DNA of 64,000 nt, taken from Vibrio sp. STUT-A11. Its GTDB lineage: Bacteria; Pseudomonadota; Gammaproteobacteria; Enterobacterales; Vibrionaceae. A program made the translations under genes and the position numbers. Below are positions 44,348 through 53,832 of the stretch, in pieces. The notes below the pieces were generated by a model that did no database searches, was not told where the DNA came from, and saw only the letters and a program-made list of their open reading frames with translations. The stretch lies in the NCBI RefSeq assembly GCF_026000435.1, contig NZ_AP026763.1:1612001-1676000 (forward strand). The letters are read 5' to 3'. Within the stretch, counting starts at the first letter, position 1. Every line of letters begins with the position of its first letter.

Positions 44348-45915
44348 TGGTGTTTCAAACCGCATTTACCGCCCCACATCACAAAGCAACGGAAGTGGGA
44401 AAACAAATCTTAGAAAAAGGCGGAACGGCTGCTGAAGCAATGGTCGCGGCTGCATCAATGATTGCAGTGCAGTACCCGCATATGAACAGTATTGGCGGTG
44501 ACGGTTTTTGGTTAATCAGTAAACCGGGAGAAGCGCCAGTTGCAATCGATGCGTGTGGAGCGGCGGCACTATCAATCGACCCTGACTACTACCGCTCACT
44601 GGGAAGTGAACTGCCTGAAAAAGGTGGCGAAGCCTGTATTACCATGGCAGGTACAGTCGCCGGTTGGCAAAAAGCGCTGGAAATCGACGGTGGCAAACTG
44701 CCTTTAAGCACTCTGTTACAACCTTCTATTGACGCTGCACGAAACGGCATTGAAGTTACACAAAGCCTTGTCGATGCGAGTGTAAAAACCTTTGAGCGCT
44801 TAAAAGATGAAGCTGAATTCAGCCGTTTGTTCCTTGATAACGGTGAAACCTTAAAACTTGGTGCAACAGTGGTCAACCCAGCTCTGGCAAAAACGCTGGA
44901 AAGATTGGCAGAAGTAGGCTTGGATGACTTCTACCAAGGTGAAATTGCAGCGCAAGCAGCGAAAGAATTGCAAGAGGCAGGAAGCCCGTTAACCATCGAA
45001 GACTTTCACCAACACGATGCGCTGGTTACCACACCTTTGACTGTCGAGACATCAAAAGGTCAGCTTTATAACCTGGGTGCACCGACTCAAGGATTGGCAT
45101 CGTTATTAATTTTAGCGATATACGATCGCTTAGCATCGCAAGCAAACTCAGAACTAGACCATATTCATTTGCTCGTCGAAGCGACAAAGCAAGCATTTAT
45201 CATCCGCGACAAGGTCGTTACCGATGAGCGCTATTTAACTAAGCCACTGCAAGAGTACTTAGATGAAAGTGTGGTGGCTGAGTGCGCAGAGCGTATCTCA
45301 TTAACCCAAGCGCAGCCATGGCCTTATCAGGCAAAACCGGGCGACACTATCTGGATGGGCGCAACCGACCAATACGGCACAATGGTGAGTTTCATCCAGA
45401 GTGTTTACTGGGAGTTTGGCTCTGGTGTGGTACTTCCATCAACCGGAATTATGTGGAACGTCAGAGGCAAAAGCTTCTCGCTAGATAGCGAAAATCACAA
45501 TGCTTTAGTACCTGGCAAAAAGCCGTTCCATACCCTGAACCCAGCTTATGCTGAGCTTAAAGATGGCCGCCGCATTGTATACGGAACCATGGGCGGAGAA
45601 GGGCAACCGCAAACTCAGGCATGTTTATTCAGCCGCCACATTTACCAAAACATGTCTCTGCAACAAGCGGTGTCTATGCCACGATGGCTACTGGGCAGAA
45701 CTTGGGGCGATGCGACAAACAACTTAAGACTTGAAGAAGACTTGTACAGCGAATACGGGCAAACATTAACGCAGATGGGCCACCAAGTGACTCAGGTTGA
45801 AAACTTGAGCGAGCTGATGGGACACGCGGGAGCAATAACCCTAGATCAGCAAGGACAGGCAGACGCAACGAGTGACCCTCGCAGCGATGGCGATATATTT
45901 TTAGGAGAGAGATAA
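44347..45915 (+). CDS. hpxW: Oxamate amidohydrolase (gamma-glutamyltransferase-like)
   Basis: 522 residues with the N-terminal nucleophile fold of gamma-glutamyltransferases. The likely autocleavage and nucleophile Thr334 is in GDTIWMGATDQYGTMVSF; the GGT landmarks NSIGGDGFW and GTMGGEGQPQTQ are present. The variant TIWMGATD in place of the usual TTHFS... motif is that of HpxW, which hydrolyses oxamate to oxalate and ammonium. It sits between the amidase and aminotransferase genes with one-base overlaps at both ends, so this is a tightly coupled operon. Confidence 0.87.
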   Translation: MVFQTAFTAPHHKATEVGKQILEKGGTAAEAMVAAASMIAVQYPHMNSIGGDGFWLISKPGEAPVAIDACGAAALSIDPDYYRSLGSELPEKGGEACITMAGTVAGWQKALEIDGGKLPLSTLLQPSIDAARNGIEVTQSLVDASVKTFERLKDEAEFSRLFLDNGETLKLGATVVNPALAKTLERLAEVGLDDFYQGEIAAQAAKELQEAGSPLTIEDFHQHDALVTTPLTVETSKGQLYNLGAPTQGLASLLILAIYDRLASQANSELDHIHLLVEATKQAFIIRDKVVTDERYLTKPLQEYLDESVVAECAERISLTQAQPWPYQAKPGDTIWMGATDQYGTMVSFIQSVYWEFGSGVVLPSTGIMWNVRGKSFSLDSENHNALVPGKKPFHTLNPAYAELKDGRRIVYGTMGGEGQPQTQACLFSRHIYQNMSLQQAVSMPRWLLGRTWGDATNNLRLEEDLYSEYGQTLTQMGHQVTQVENLSELMGHAGAITLDQQGQADATSDPRSDGDIFLGER

Positions 45916-47144
45916 TGACAACTCAAACGCTATTTGAAACTTTGAACCCACCACAACGTTTGCTAATGGGTCCAGGCCCAATTAATGCCTATCCACGTGT
46001 GCATCAAGCCATTTCACAGGCTTTGATCGGTCAGTATGATCCGGTTATGACTGGCTACATGACGCAGGTTCAGTCGCTATATCGCGGTGTATTCGAAACT
46101 CAAAACCAACAAACTATGCTGGTAGATGGCACGGCTCGCTCAGGTATCGAAGCGGTACTTGTCTCAGTCATTAAGCCGGGCGACAAAGTACTTATCCCTA
46201 TTATTGGTCGTTTTGGTCACCTGTTGGCTGAAATCGCGAACCGTGTTGGCGCAAAAGTACAAACCATCGATGTTGAATGGGGTGAAGTGTGTCCACCGGA
46301 ACTGGTTGAAAAAGCGATCAAAGAGTTTCAGCCAAAACTACTGGCGACGGTCCAGGGTGATACTTCAACAACCATGAATCAGCCTCTGGCAGAGTTTGGT
46401 GAAATCTGTAAACGTCATGGCGTGTTGTTCTACTGTGATGCCACTGCATCGATTGCTGGTAATGAGCTTAAAGTCGATGAATGGAATCTTGATGCGGTTT
46501 CAGCTGGCCTACAAAAATGTCTTGGCGGTCCTTCTGGTAGTTCTCCAATTACGTTGAGCGATCAATGTGCGGACCTTATCAACCGTCGTAAACACGTCGA
46601 AGCAGGCATTCGTGCAGATCACCACACCGCTGGTGAAGAAGAAATCATTCGTTCTAACTACTTCGATTTGTCGATGATCATGGATTACTGGGGTCCTGAA
46701 CGTCTTAACCACCACACAGAAGCAACCAGTATGCTTTACGCAGCACGTGAATGTGCCCGCATCTACCTTGAAGAAGGCGCTGATAACGTGATTGCTCGCC
46801 ACAAGCAAGCGGGTGAGGCAATGGCGTGTGGTCTGCAAGCGATGGGCTTAGAGCTGTTTGGTAACCAGAAGTACAAAATGAACAACGTTGTCGGTGTCTA
46901 CATCCCTAAAGAAGTGGATGGCAACAAAGTGCGTCAAGAGTTGCTTAATAGTTTTGGCATTGAGATTGGTACGTCATTTGGTCCATTGGACGGCAAAATC
47001 TGGCGCATCGGTACCATGGGCTACAATGCACGCCAAGAAGCGGTATTAACCACACTTGCAGCGCTGGAAGCGATCCTTATCCGCAATAAAGCCAAAATCA
47101 TTCCGGGCCAGGCAGTGATTGCCGCGATGGAAAAATATGTTTAA
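45915..47144 (+). CDS. pucG: (S)-ureidoglycine-glyoxylate aminotransferase
   Basis: 409 residues, a fold-type I PLP enzyme. The PLP Lys201 is in SAGLQKCLGGPSG; other blocks are LLMGPGPINAYPRV, DGTARSGIEAVL and FYCDATASIAG. PucG/HpxJ transfers the amino group of ureidoglycine to glyoxylate, giving oxalurate and glycine. The position between the oxamate amidohydrolase and the allantoate amidohydrolase supports this over serine-glyoxylate or serine-pyruvate aminotransferase, which are similar in sequence. Confidence 0.88.
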   Translation: MTTQTLFETLNPPQRLLMGPGPINAYPRVHQAISQALIGQYDPVMTGYMTQVQSLYRGVFETQNQQTMLVDGTARSGIEAVLVSVIKPGDKVLIPIIGRFGHLLAEIANRVGAKVQTIDVEWGEVCPPELVEKAIKEFQPKLLATVQGDTSTTMNQPLAEFGEICKRHGVLFYCDATASIAGNELKVDEWNLDAVSAGLQKCLGGPSGSSPITLSDQCADLINRRKHVEAGIRADHHTAGEEEIIRSNYFDLSMIMDYWGPERLNHHTEATSMLYAARECARIYLEEGADNVIARHKQAGEAMACGLQAMGLELFGNQKYKMNNVVGVYIPKEVDGNKVRQELLNSFGIEIGTSFGPLDGKIWRIGTMGYNARQEAVLTTLAALEAILIRNKAKIIPGQAVIAAMEKYV

Positions 47145-47167
47145 CGCCATTGGAGGGTGAATCAAGG

Positions 47168-48406
47168 ATGAGCAAATTGGATGCCCAACGCATTATGGAA
47201 CGTGCCGATCAACTGGCTACGTTTACCTCGATGCAAGATGGATTAAAGCGTACTTACTTATCGCTGGAGCATAAGCAGGCGCACCATCAACTCGGCGAAT
47301 GGATGCAGCAAGCCGGGCTTGAAACATGGCAGGACAGTGTTGGGAACCAGTGGGGAAGGAAGGTATCTTCCAACCCTACCATGCCAACGCTAATTATCGG
47401 CTCTCACAGTGATACTGTTGCAGATGCGGGAAAATATGATGGAAACCTGGGGATACTCGTTGGTATTTCCTCGTTGGCGCAGCTCAAGAATGTTGAGCTG
47501 CCATTTCATGTCGATGTTGTCGCGTTTGCCGATGAAGAGGGCACCCGCTTCAACAGCACATTGATTGGTTCGAGCGCAGTTGCGGGTGTATTTGACCAAA
47601 ACTGGCTGTCCCTGAAAGACAGCGATGACGTGACAATGTCACAGGCTATGGTTGAATTTGGTCTGTCTCCGCAAGAGGTCGGCAAGGATAGCCGTTCGCC
47701 AGATGAAGTGATGGCTTACCTGGAAGTGCACATTGAGCAAGGCCCTGTACTTGAAGCTCAGAACCAGCCTGTTGGTGTGGTGACTGGTATCGCCGGTGCG
47801 AAACGTTTCCAGTTTCAAGTAAAAGGCTTAGCAGGTCACGCAGGTACAGTTCCAATGGACATGCGTTTGGATGCCTTGTGTGCTGTGGCTGAAATGATCA
47901 CTGCCATTGAGCAATATGGCAGTGAAAACAACGTCGTAGCGACAGTCGGTAAATGTGAAGTCGCACCTGGTTCTGTGAATGTTATTCCTGGTGAGGTTAA
48001 CTTTACTTTAGACGTTAGAAGCCTGGAACAGTCAGATCTTGAGCGTGCTTGTGATGACCTACTGACGTCACTTAACGCGATTGCTGAGCGCCGTGAAGTA
48101 AGCTTCTCGGATAAACTGCTGTACCAAGCGAGTGCCGTGCCGTGTAACGCTTCACTACAAAGCCAGTGGGGTGACATTGTTGAGGAAGTGACTGAGTCTG
48201 AACCGGTATTTCTACCAAGTGGTGCTGGACATGATGCACTTGCGATGGTGCACTTAACGGACGTTGCAATGCTGTTTGTCCGTTGCGATAAGGGCATTAG
48301 TCATAACCCACTGGAAAGTGTTCAAGAGGATGACGTCGCGGTTGCTCTGCAATGTTTGACGCAAATGATCCTCGCTCAGCAGGAGCGCGAAACCGATGGA
48401 AACTAA
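47168..48406 (+). CDS. allC: Allantoate amidohydrolase (M20 family)
   Basis: 412 residues from ATG 47168 (GGAGG twelve bases upstream; TTG 47150 is less likely). Di-metal site: GSHSDTVADAGKYDG, the EE pair in FADEEGTRFNST, HIEQGPVLE and GAGHDALAM. The dimerisation lid has GLAGHAGTVPMDMRLDAL. It hydrolyses allantoate to ureidoglycine, CO2 and NH3. Relatives include N-carbamoyl-amino-acid amidohydrolases. Context makes allantoate nearly certain. It overlaps the next gene by 11 bp. Confidence 0.9.
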   Translation: MSKLDAQRIMERADQLATFTSMQDGLKRTYLSLEHKQAHHQLGEWMQQAGLETWQDSVGNQWGRKVSSNPTMPTLIIGSHSDTVADAGKYDGNLGILVGISSLAQLKNVELPFHVDVVAFADEEGTRFNSTLIGSSAVAGVFDQNWLSLKDSDDVTMSQAMVEFGLSPQEVGKDSRSPDEVMAYLEVHIEQGPVLEAQNQPVGVVTGIAGAKRFQFQVKGLAGHAGTVPMDMRLDALCAVAEMITAIEQYGSENNVVATVGKCEVAPGSVNVIPGEVNFTLDVRSLEQSDLERACDDLLTSLNAIAERREVSFSDKLLYQASAVPCNASLQSQWGDIVEEVTESEPVFLPSGAGHDALAMVHLTDVAMLFVRCDKGISHNPLESVQEDDVAVALQCLTQMILAQQERETDGN

Positions 48407-49265
48407 ACAACCACTGACGCATTCCGTTGTGCTGGGGATCGCAGGAAACTCGCCGGGTTATTTGGCACAGACCGGAGAGATCGCCGCGTTCAGCGAACAG
48501 CAAAAAGCCCAACAGCAGGAAGCACAGCGCCCACGAGCGCTGTTTCCTATGTTTGTTCGTCAACTTAGCGACTCTTATCTCGGACAGATGCCTTTCAGCT
48601 CATCTAAATTGGTGTTGCCTGAAGAGCAAGATGCCAAGGTTCAGATGGAGCCTGAGGTTGCGATTAAATGCAGCGTTACCTATACAGAGCAAGGCTTGGT
48701 TGCCGCTCTTACCCCTTTTGCGCTGACGTTAATCAACGATGCAACCTACCGCAACAAAACGGTATCTAAGCTAGCTGAGAAGAAGAACTGGGGCGCTTTT
48801 AGTAAGGGGATTGCCGAACTAGAGCTTCCTGTTGACTCATTTTCTGAGCAGACACCGCTTGATCATCTCAGATTGTGCGGCTTTCATAGCCGGAATGGGC
48901 AATGGCACTTGTGCAGTCAAGATGTGTCGGTGACGGAGTATAACGTTTTCTACCACTCCCTGACGGATTGGCTGGTGGAGACGATCAATAACCAAGCCGA
49001 TGATGGCGCTATGCATAATACGCACAGTTTGTTCGTTGAAGCGAATCAACCAAGTGAAATTACTATTGCGATTGGCGCACCGTGTTATACAGCGTACGGT
49101 GAAGACCATCAGTTGCTTGATGGTGACCGGGTAGTTGTTTGTGTATACGATGACAGAGAGCACCAGTTAAGTGATATTGAGGCCATGATAGACTGTCCAC
49201 CAGATCAGTGGCTAACTGCTTCGAGTATGATGTGGTTAGCGCAAACGGTTTATAAGAAACAATAA
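48396..49265 (+). CDS. DUF5718-like protein in the allantoin operon
   Basis: 289 residues, soluble, no signal peptide. I match it from memory to the DUF5718 family, which looks distantly like fumarylacetoacetate hydrolases; conserved stretches are LGIAGNSPGYLAQ, MEPEVAIKCSVTY, KKNWGAFSKGIAE and IAIGAPCYTAYGED. FAH-fold enzymes cleave C-C or C-N bonds or decarboxylate 2-oxo acids. An 11-bp overlap with the allantoate amidohydrolase gene, with AGGAG inside it, shows co-translation. A role in ureidoglycine or oxalurate handling is possible; no function is established. Confidence 0.7.
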   Translation: METKQPLTHSVVLGIAGNSPGYLAQTGEIAAFSEQQKAQQQEAQRPRALFPMFVRQLSDSYLGQMPFSSSKLVLPEEQDAKVQMEPEVAIKCSVTYTEQGLVAALTPFALTLINDATYRNKTVSKLAEKKNWGAFSKGIAELELPVDSFSEQTPLDHLRLCGFHSRNGQWHLCSQDVSVTEYNVFYHSLTDWLVETINNQADDGAMHNTHSLFVEANQPSEITIAIGAPCYTAYGEDHQLLDGDRVVVCVYDDREHQLSDIEAMIDCPPDQWLTASSMMWLAQTVYKKQ

Positions 49266-49291
49266 AATAATTAGCAAGGTAACAAAGAACG

Positions 49292-49876
49292 ATGAAAACA
49301 CAACGAGATCTGGCCAGCGCATTCTTTCGCATTGGCTTGTTTGGATTCGGCGGCGGCCCCACGATGATCCCTTTGGTTCATAAAGAAGTGGTCGACAATT
49401 ATAAGTGGATGAGTGACGACGAGTTTGCCAACGTACTCGCCATTGGCAACACGCTACCTGGCCCAATTGCGACTAAAATGGCGGGTTATATCGGCTATAA
49501 AGTGGGTGGCAAGATAGGCTGTATCAATGCAGTTTTCATGACAATTATCCCACTGATTATCGTCATGATTGCGGGTTTAGGTTTACTCAACGAGTACCGC
49601 GATAAGCCATGGGTAGCGGGTATGGCTCAAGGGGTTTTACCGGTTGTGTCGTGGATGATGGCCAAGCTGACTTATGATTTCTTGCTCAAGGGTTATAAAG
49701 CACTCGGTGCAATTGCAACCGGTATTGGTATTGCGCTGTCTGTTTTGTTTATTGTGGTATTGGGTGTTCATCCGGGGCTGGTTGTAGCGGCAGTGCTACT
49801 TGCAGTATTGGTGAAACCAGACCCAAAGCCTAGTGCCGCAGAGCAAAACCTAAAACCAGAAAATAAAAAGGGATAA
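49292..49876 (+). CDS. CHR transporter subunit 1 (short chromate-type)
   Basis: 194 residues, one half-size CHR domain with about five or six membrane spans. Family marks: FRIGLFGFGGGPTMIPL, VHKEVVDNYKWMSDDEFA, and NTLPGPIATKMAGYIGYK. It is paired with the next gene, as usual for the short (half-size) CHR group where two proteins form one transporter. CHR proteins exchange chromate or sulfate-like dianions. Here the pair lies in an oxalate-forming pathway with no chromate or sulfur genes nearby, so export of a dicarboxylate such as oxalate or oxamate is an attractive alternative. Confidence 0.8.
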   Translation: MKTQRDLASAFFRIGLFGFGGGPTMIPLVHKEVVDNYKWMSDDEFANVLAIGNTLPGPIATKMAGYIGYKVGGKIGCINAVFMTIIPLIIVMIAGLGLLNEYRDKPWVAGMAQGVLPVVSWMMAKLTYDFLLKGYKALGAIATGIGIALSVLFIVVLGVHPGLVVAAVLLAVLVKPDPKPSAAEQNLKPENKKG

Positions 49877-49878
49877 GC

Positions 49879-50406
49879 ATGCAACTTTATATCGATATCT
49901 TCTTAGCATTTTTTATTCCTAACATTGTCGGTTATGGCGGTGGTCCTGCAATCATTCCTCTAATCGAGGCACAAGTGGTTGGCCAGTATGGTTGGATGAA
50001 TGCCAGTCAGTTTGCCGAAGTCCTCGCTTTAGGTAACGCGCTTCCAAGTCCGATTGCGACAAAAATGGCGGGCTACATCGGTTATGAAGTTGGTGGAACG
50101 ATTGGCGCATGTATCGCCGTGTTCGCGACGGTAGCACCTACCATCATCATCATGGTACTTGCGATGAGTGTGCTGTACAAATACCGCAACTCGCCAAAAG
50201 TAAAAGCGTTAGGTGCATGGGTACTGCCGATCATTTTCACTTTGATGCTATTGCTGAGCTACAAGCTGATCATGTCTGGTGGTGAGGCTGGCTGGGGACA
50301 TTTTGCGTTGCTATTTGTCGTCGCGGGTCTGTGTCTGGAAAAATTCAAAGTCCATCCAACTTATGTGATTTGCGCAAGTTTAGCCTATGGTGCCTTCTTG
50401 CTGTAG
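49879..50406 (+). CDS. CHR transporter subunit 2 (short chromate-type)
   Basis: 175 residues, the second half-size CHR domain, starting 2 bp after the first. Landmarks NIVGYGGGPAIIPLIEAQVV and NALPSPIATKMAGYIGYEVG repeat those of subunit 1 with inverted-topology differences expected for a heterodimer. It ends the allantoin operon; a strong terminator is 35 bp downstream. Confidence 0.8.
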   Translation: MQLYIDIFLAFFIPNIVGYGGGPAIIPLIEAQVVGQYGWMNASQFAEVLALGNALPSPIATKMAGYIGYEVGGTIGACIAVFATVAPTIIIMVLAMSVLYKYRNSPKVKALGAWVLPIIFTLMLLLSYKLIMSGGEAGWGHFALLFVVAGLCLEKFKVHPTYVICASLAYGAFLL

Positions 50407-50440
50407 TTTGCGCTTGTTTAAACAGACTGTGTAAATATTT

Positions 50441-50477
50441 AACTGGGCCGATACAAACGTGTATCGGCCCAGTTTTT
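50441..50477 (+). terminator. Terminator of the allantoin operon
   Basis: AACTGGGCCGATAC / GTATCGGCCCAG with a short loop and TTTTT; a 12-bp GC-rich stem. Confidence 0.92.
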
Positions 50478-50608
50478 AACGCATCCTTAATTCTTATCTT
50501 CAAAACTCACTTCATCGCCAATCCGACAAACTTTTTCACCACTTGCTAGTCTTTCTAACAAAACTGACACTTCTGCTTTAATACCAGGCACTTAAAGACT
50601 CTTATAGA

Positions 50609-50731
50609 GTCATTCCAGCGAGCCTTAGCGAGACTAGGAATCTAGTATCCGCGCACTGAGAATATAGAGAAATACCTTTGATCACCAAGTGCTCTGCTAG
50701 AAGATCCTGAATCACGCCTCTTCGTCGCTGT
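50609..50731. repeat. Two-armed intergenic repeat, copy B
   Basis: The left arm GTCATTCCAGCGAGCCTTAG and the right arm beginning AGATCCTGAATCACGCCTCT correspond to the arms of copy A (39659-39796) in inverted orientation. The central part differs between the copies. Confidence 0.75.
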
Positions 50732-50967
50732 CCACAATAACGGTAGACTGGAATATTCTGCTCACTATTAAGTGAACGGGATTACACCTCCCTTTGCATT
50801 ACAACTTCTCATCATTATCTGTCTCCTTGCTGTTACAGACATGTAACTTGCTCGCTTAAAAATCGAGATTTGCATCACTAAATATTGGCGAAATCTGCTC
50901 AATTTAGCTGTGCTCATAGCCCAATTTATCGAGGTGTAATTATATAAAAACAAGTTAAAACAACATA

Positions 50968-50982
50968 GTGCACTATGTGCAC
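50968..50982. promoter_or_regulatory. MhpR-type operator
   Basis: GTGCAC-TAT-GTGCAC, two identical half-sites with a 3-bp spacer; the E. coli MhpR operator as I remember it is GGTGCACCTGGTGCACA, with the same half-sites and spacing. It overlaps a 16-bp palindrome (50963-50978) and lies 174 bp before mhpA. Confidence 0.7.
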
Positions 50983-51155
50983 CTAAAGTTGAGTTGCGGT
51001 TGTGGATATAGCCGCTCTGCATGTACGTTTCAGTAACAAAATAAAAACATTTACACGGCCTGACTCCTTCAGAACGCGAATGGGTAGGCTTTTCCCTAGC
51101 GATCTACGTGATCAAATAGGGTTCCGATAACTTGAACGTACCTGGAGAATTCAAA

Positions 51156-52841
51156 GTGACAGTATCCACTTCCCAAAGCACAGTCTCGACTGCCTATTAT
51201 GATTCAGAAGTGATGATTATTGGGGCTGGTCCAGTTGGTTTAATGATTGCGAACTATCTTGGCGCCCAAGGCATTAACGTAACGGTAATTGAACAACTGC
51301 CTACACTTATCAATTACCCACGCGCGATTGGTATTGATGATGAGAGTCTAAGAACGTTTCAGGCAGTAGGGTTAGCTTCAGAAGTAGTCCCTTACACAAC
51401 GCCATATCATGCCATGCGCTTCCTCACCCCGAAAGGCCGTTGTTTTGCCGATATTCAACCAAATACTAACGAGTTTGGTTGGTCGAGAAGAAACGCTTTT
51501 ATTCAGCCAAAGGCCGATCGAGCCCTTTATGATGGCTTAGAGCGATTTTCGAATGTCAATGTGCTGTTCTCACGTGAATTGGTTAATTTTGGTCAAGATG
51601 ATGAACGTGCATGGGCAAACCTTACTAACGATAAAGGTGAAGAAGAACAAGTCTCTGCCAAGTACATGATTGCATGTGATGGCGGTAATAGCTTTGTCCG
51701 TCGTAACCTAAACATCTCGTTTGATGGTGAAACCGCCCCAAACCAATGGATCGTTATGGATCTGGAAAATGATCCAATTGGTACGCCTAACATCTATCTA
51801 TGTTGTGACGCCGAACGTCCATATGTATCCGCAGCATTGCCACAAGGCATTCGTCGCTTTGAATTTATGGTCATGCCGGGTGAAACTGAAGAGGAACTCA
51901 GCAAGCCAGAAAACATGGATCGCCTGTTGAGCAAAGTGTTGCCATCAACAGAAAACATCAAATTTATCCGTCAACGTGTTTACACCCATAATGCTCGTCT
52001 TGCGGGAAAGTTCCGTGAAGGTCGAATCCTGCTAGCAGGCGATGCGGCGCACATTATGCCAGTTTGGCAGGGGCAGGGTTACAACTCAGGTATGCGTGAT
52101 GCGAATAACCTGGCGTGGAAACTGTCTCTAGTGGTTAAAGGGCTGGCGGCCCCAAGTTTATTAGACACCTATCAACAAGAACGTCGTGACCATGCGAAAG
52201 CGATGATCGATCTGTCAGTTTTAGCCGGTAAGGTACTGGCTCCAGCTAAAAAATGGCAGGCAACGTTACGTGATGGCGTATCCTGGCTGTTGAATTATGT
52301 GCCACCAGTTAAGCGTTACTTTGTCGAAATGCGCTTTAAACCAATGCCTAAGTATCATCAGGGTGTGGTTGTTGAAGCTAAGCCTGCACTTAAAGACTCA
52401 CCGGTGGGCAAACTGTTTATTCAGCCTATGGTTCGAGTGGGTAATGAGATCAGCAAACTTGATGATGTCATCGGTCAAAGCTTCGCAATCATCGCATGGG
52501 GCACCGACCCAATGCAGGGATTGAGTGAAGCAGAGATCCAACACTGGCAGCAACTCGGTACCAAGTTTATTCAAGTAGTTCCTTCAGTGCAGCTTAAGTC
52601 TCAGATCCAGACACATCCAGATGTGCTTTGTGTTGGAGATGAAACCTATGCGCTGAAAGATTGGTTCGGTCGCTACCCAGCTTCTGTCGCCATTATCCGA
52701 CCTGATCGATTCGTTGCGAGTATTGCTATTCCACAGTCGATCAACTCAGTCTGCCAACAAGTACGTAAAGCGCTCAGCACAACTACTGTTCTGCGTGAAA
52801 CTGCATCGAAAGTAGGTGCGCACGACAAGAAGGTAGCGTGA
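51156..52841 (+). CDS. mhpA: 3-(3-hydroxyphenyl)propionate hydroxylase
   Basis: 561 residues from GTG 51156, which has GGAG eight bases upstream; the frame is open to a TTG at 51132. A flavoprotein monooxygenase: FAD motif [18 protein letters not shown], the second FAD/NADPH motif [15 protein letters not shown] and the ribose-binding [18 protein letters not shown]. It adds a hydroxyl ortho to the phenolic OH of 3-hydroxyphenylpropionate with NADH. First gene of a complete mhp operon. Confidence 0.9.
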   Translation: MTVSTSQSTVSTAYYDSEVMIIGAGPVGLMIANYLGAQGINVTVIEQLPTLINYPRAIGIDDESLRTFQAVGLASEVVPYTTPYHAMRFLTPKGRCFADIQPNTNEFGWSRRNAFIQPKADRALYDGLERFSNVNVLFSRELVNFGQDDERAWANLTNDKGEEEQVSAKYMIACDGGNSFVRRNLNISFDGETAPNQWIVMDLENDPIGTPNIYLCCDAERPYVSAALPQGIRRFEFMVMPGETEEELSKPENMDRLLSKVLPSTENIKFIRQRVYTHNARLAGKFREGRILLAGDAAHIMPVWQGQGYNSGMRDANNLAWKLSLVVKGLAAPSLLDTYQQERRDHAKAMIDLSVLAGKVLAPAKKWQATLRDGVSWLLNYVPPVKRYFVEMRFKPMPKYHQGVVVEAKPALKDSPVGKLFIQPMVRVGNEISKLDDVIGQSFAIIAWGTDPMQGLSEAEIQHWQQLGTKFIQVVPSVQLKSQIQTHPDVLCVGDETYALKDWFGRYPASVAIIRPDRFVASIAIPQSINSVCQQVRKALSTTTVLRETASKVGAHDKKVA

Positions 52842-52842
52842 T

Positions 52843-53832
52843 ATGAGTAACGTCTATTTGCACTGTTTGTCGCATACACCGTTGGTTGGTCACTTTGACC
52901 CGGCACCAGAGGTTCTCAGTGAGGTTAATAGCGTTATTGAGGACGCTAAAAAGCGCATTGATGAGTTTGAACCAGAGTTGGTGATCTTGTTTTCCCCTGA
53001 TCATTACAACGGATTTTTCTACGATGTTATGCCGTCGTTTTGTATCGGAACGGCCGCTCATGCGATTGGTGATTTTGGTACTTTAGCGGGACCGTTAAAC
53101 GTACCTCAAGAGCTTGCTGAAGGGTGTGCGCAGTATGTATTAGCGAAAGGGGTGGACGCAGCGGTTTCTTACAACATGCAAGTAGACCACGGTTTCGCTC
53201 AACCTCTGGAGTTTCTGTTAGGCAGTCTTGATCGCGTTCCGGTTATCCCAGTGTTCATCAACGGTGTTGCGCCTCCAATGCCTGGTTTTCAGCGTGCTCG
53301 CTTATTGGGTGAAGCCATCGGTGAATACGCCAAGAGCTTAAACAAGCGCGTGCTATTTCTGGCTTCCGGCGGTTTATCGCACCAGCCGCCAGTACCTGAG
53401 CTAGCCACTGCCAACGAGCATATCGCAGACCGATTAAAAGGCAGCGGTCGCTATCTTCCTGAGGATGAGCGTATTGCACGAACCCAACGAGTCATTAATG
53501 CCGCCGTTGAATTTGTTCAAGACCAAAACACGTTACATCCACTAAACCCCGATTGGGATCGCACCTTTATACAGGACCTAGCCAATGGGCACATAAGCAA
53601 ACTGGATGCGATGAACAATCAGGATCTATCAGATATTGCCGGTAAGTCCACTCATGAAGTGAAAACCTGGGTGGCGGCATGCGCGGCACTGTCTGTCTAC
53701 GGACCTTACAAACCTGAAGGTTGCTATTACCGCGAGATACCAGAGTGGATCGCCGGATTTGGCTCTATGAGTGCAACCACAACAAATAACACAAAAGCAA
53801 AAGCTGTAAACGAGGAGTATAGCAATGTCTAA
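52843..53832 (+). CDS. mhpB: 2,3-dihydroxyphenylpropionate 1,2-dioxygenase
   Basis: 329 residues of the LigB-type extradiol dioxygenase family. Iron and catalytic His regions are [12 protein letters not shown] near the N-terminus, [10 protein letters not shown] (about residue 50-60), [17 protein letters not shown] and [10 protein letters not shown]. It opens the catechol ring meta to give the yellow ring-fission product. The start follows the mhpA stop by one base, so translation is coupled, and the end overlaps mhpC by 8 bp. Confidence 0.93.
   Translation: MSNVYLHCLSHTPLVGHFDPAPEVLSEVNSVIEDAKKRIDEFEPELVILFSPDHYNGFFYDVMPSFCIGTAAHAIGDFGTLAGPLNVPQELAEGCAQYVLAKGVDAAVSYNMQVDHGFAQPLEFLLGSLDRVPVIPVFINGVAPPMPGFQRARLLGEAIGEYAKSLNKRVLFLASGGLSHQPPVPELATANEHIADRLKGSGRYLPEDERIARTQRVINAAVEFVQDQNTLHPLNPDWDRTFIQDLANGHISKLDAMNNQDLSDIAGKSTHEVKTWVAACAALSVYGPYKPEGCYYREIPEWIAGFGSMSATTTNNTKAKAVNEEYSNV

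Larger units (their letters stand above)
50478..51155. promoter_or_regulatory. mhp upstream region with repeat and operator
   Basis: About 680 bp without a gene between the allantoin and mhp operons. It holds repeat copy B (50609-50731) and the MhpR-like operator (50968-50982). GGAGAATTC before GTG 51156 is the ribosome site. Confidence 0.55.

Noticed and set aside
47836..48297. 153-codon minus-strand frame inside the allantoate amidohydrolase gene
   Set aside because: Antisense shadow with Ser/Thr-rich composition.
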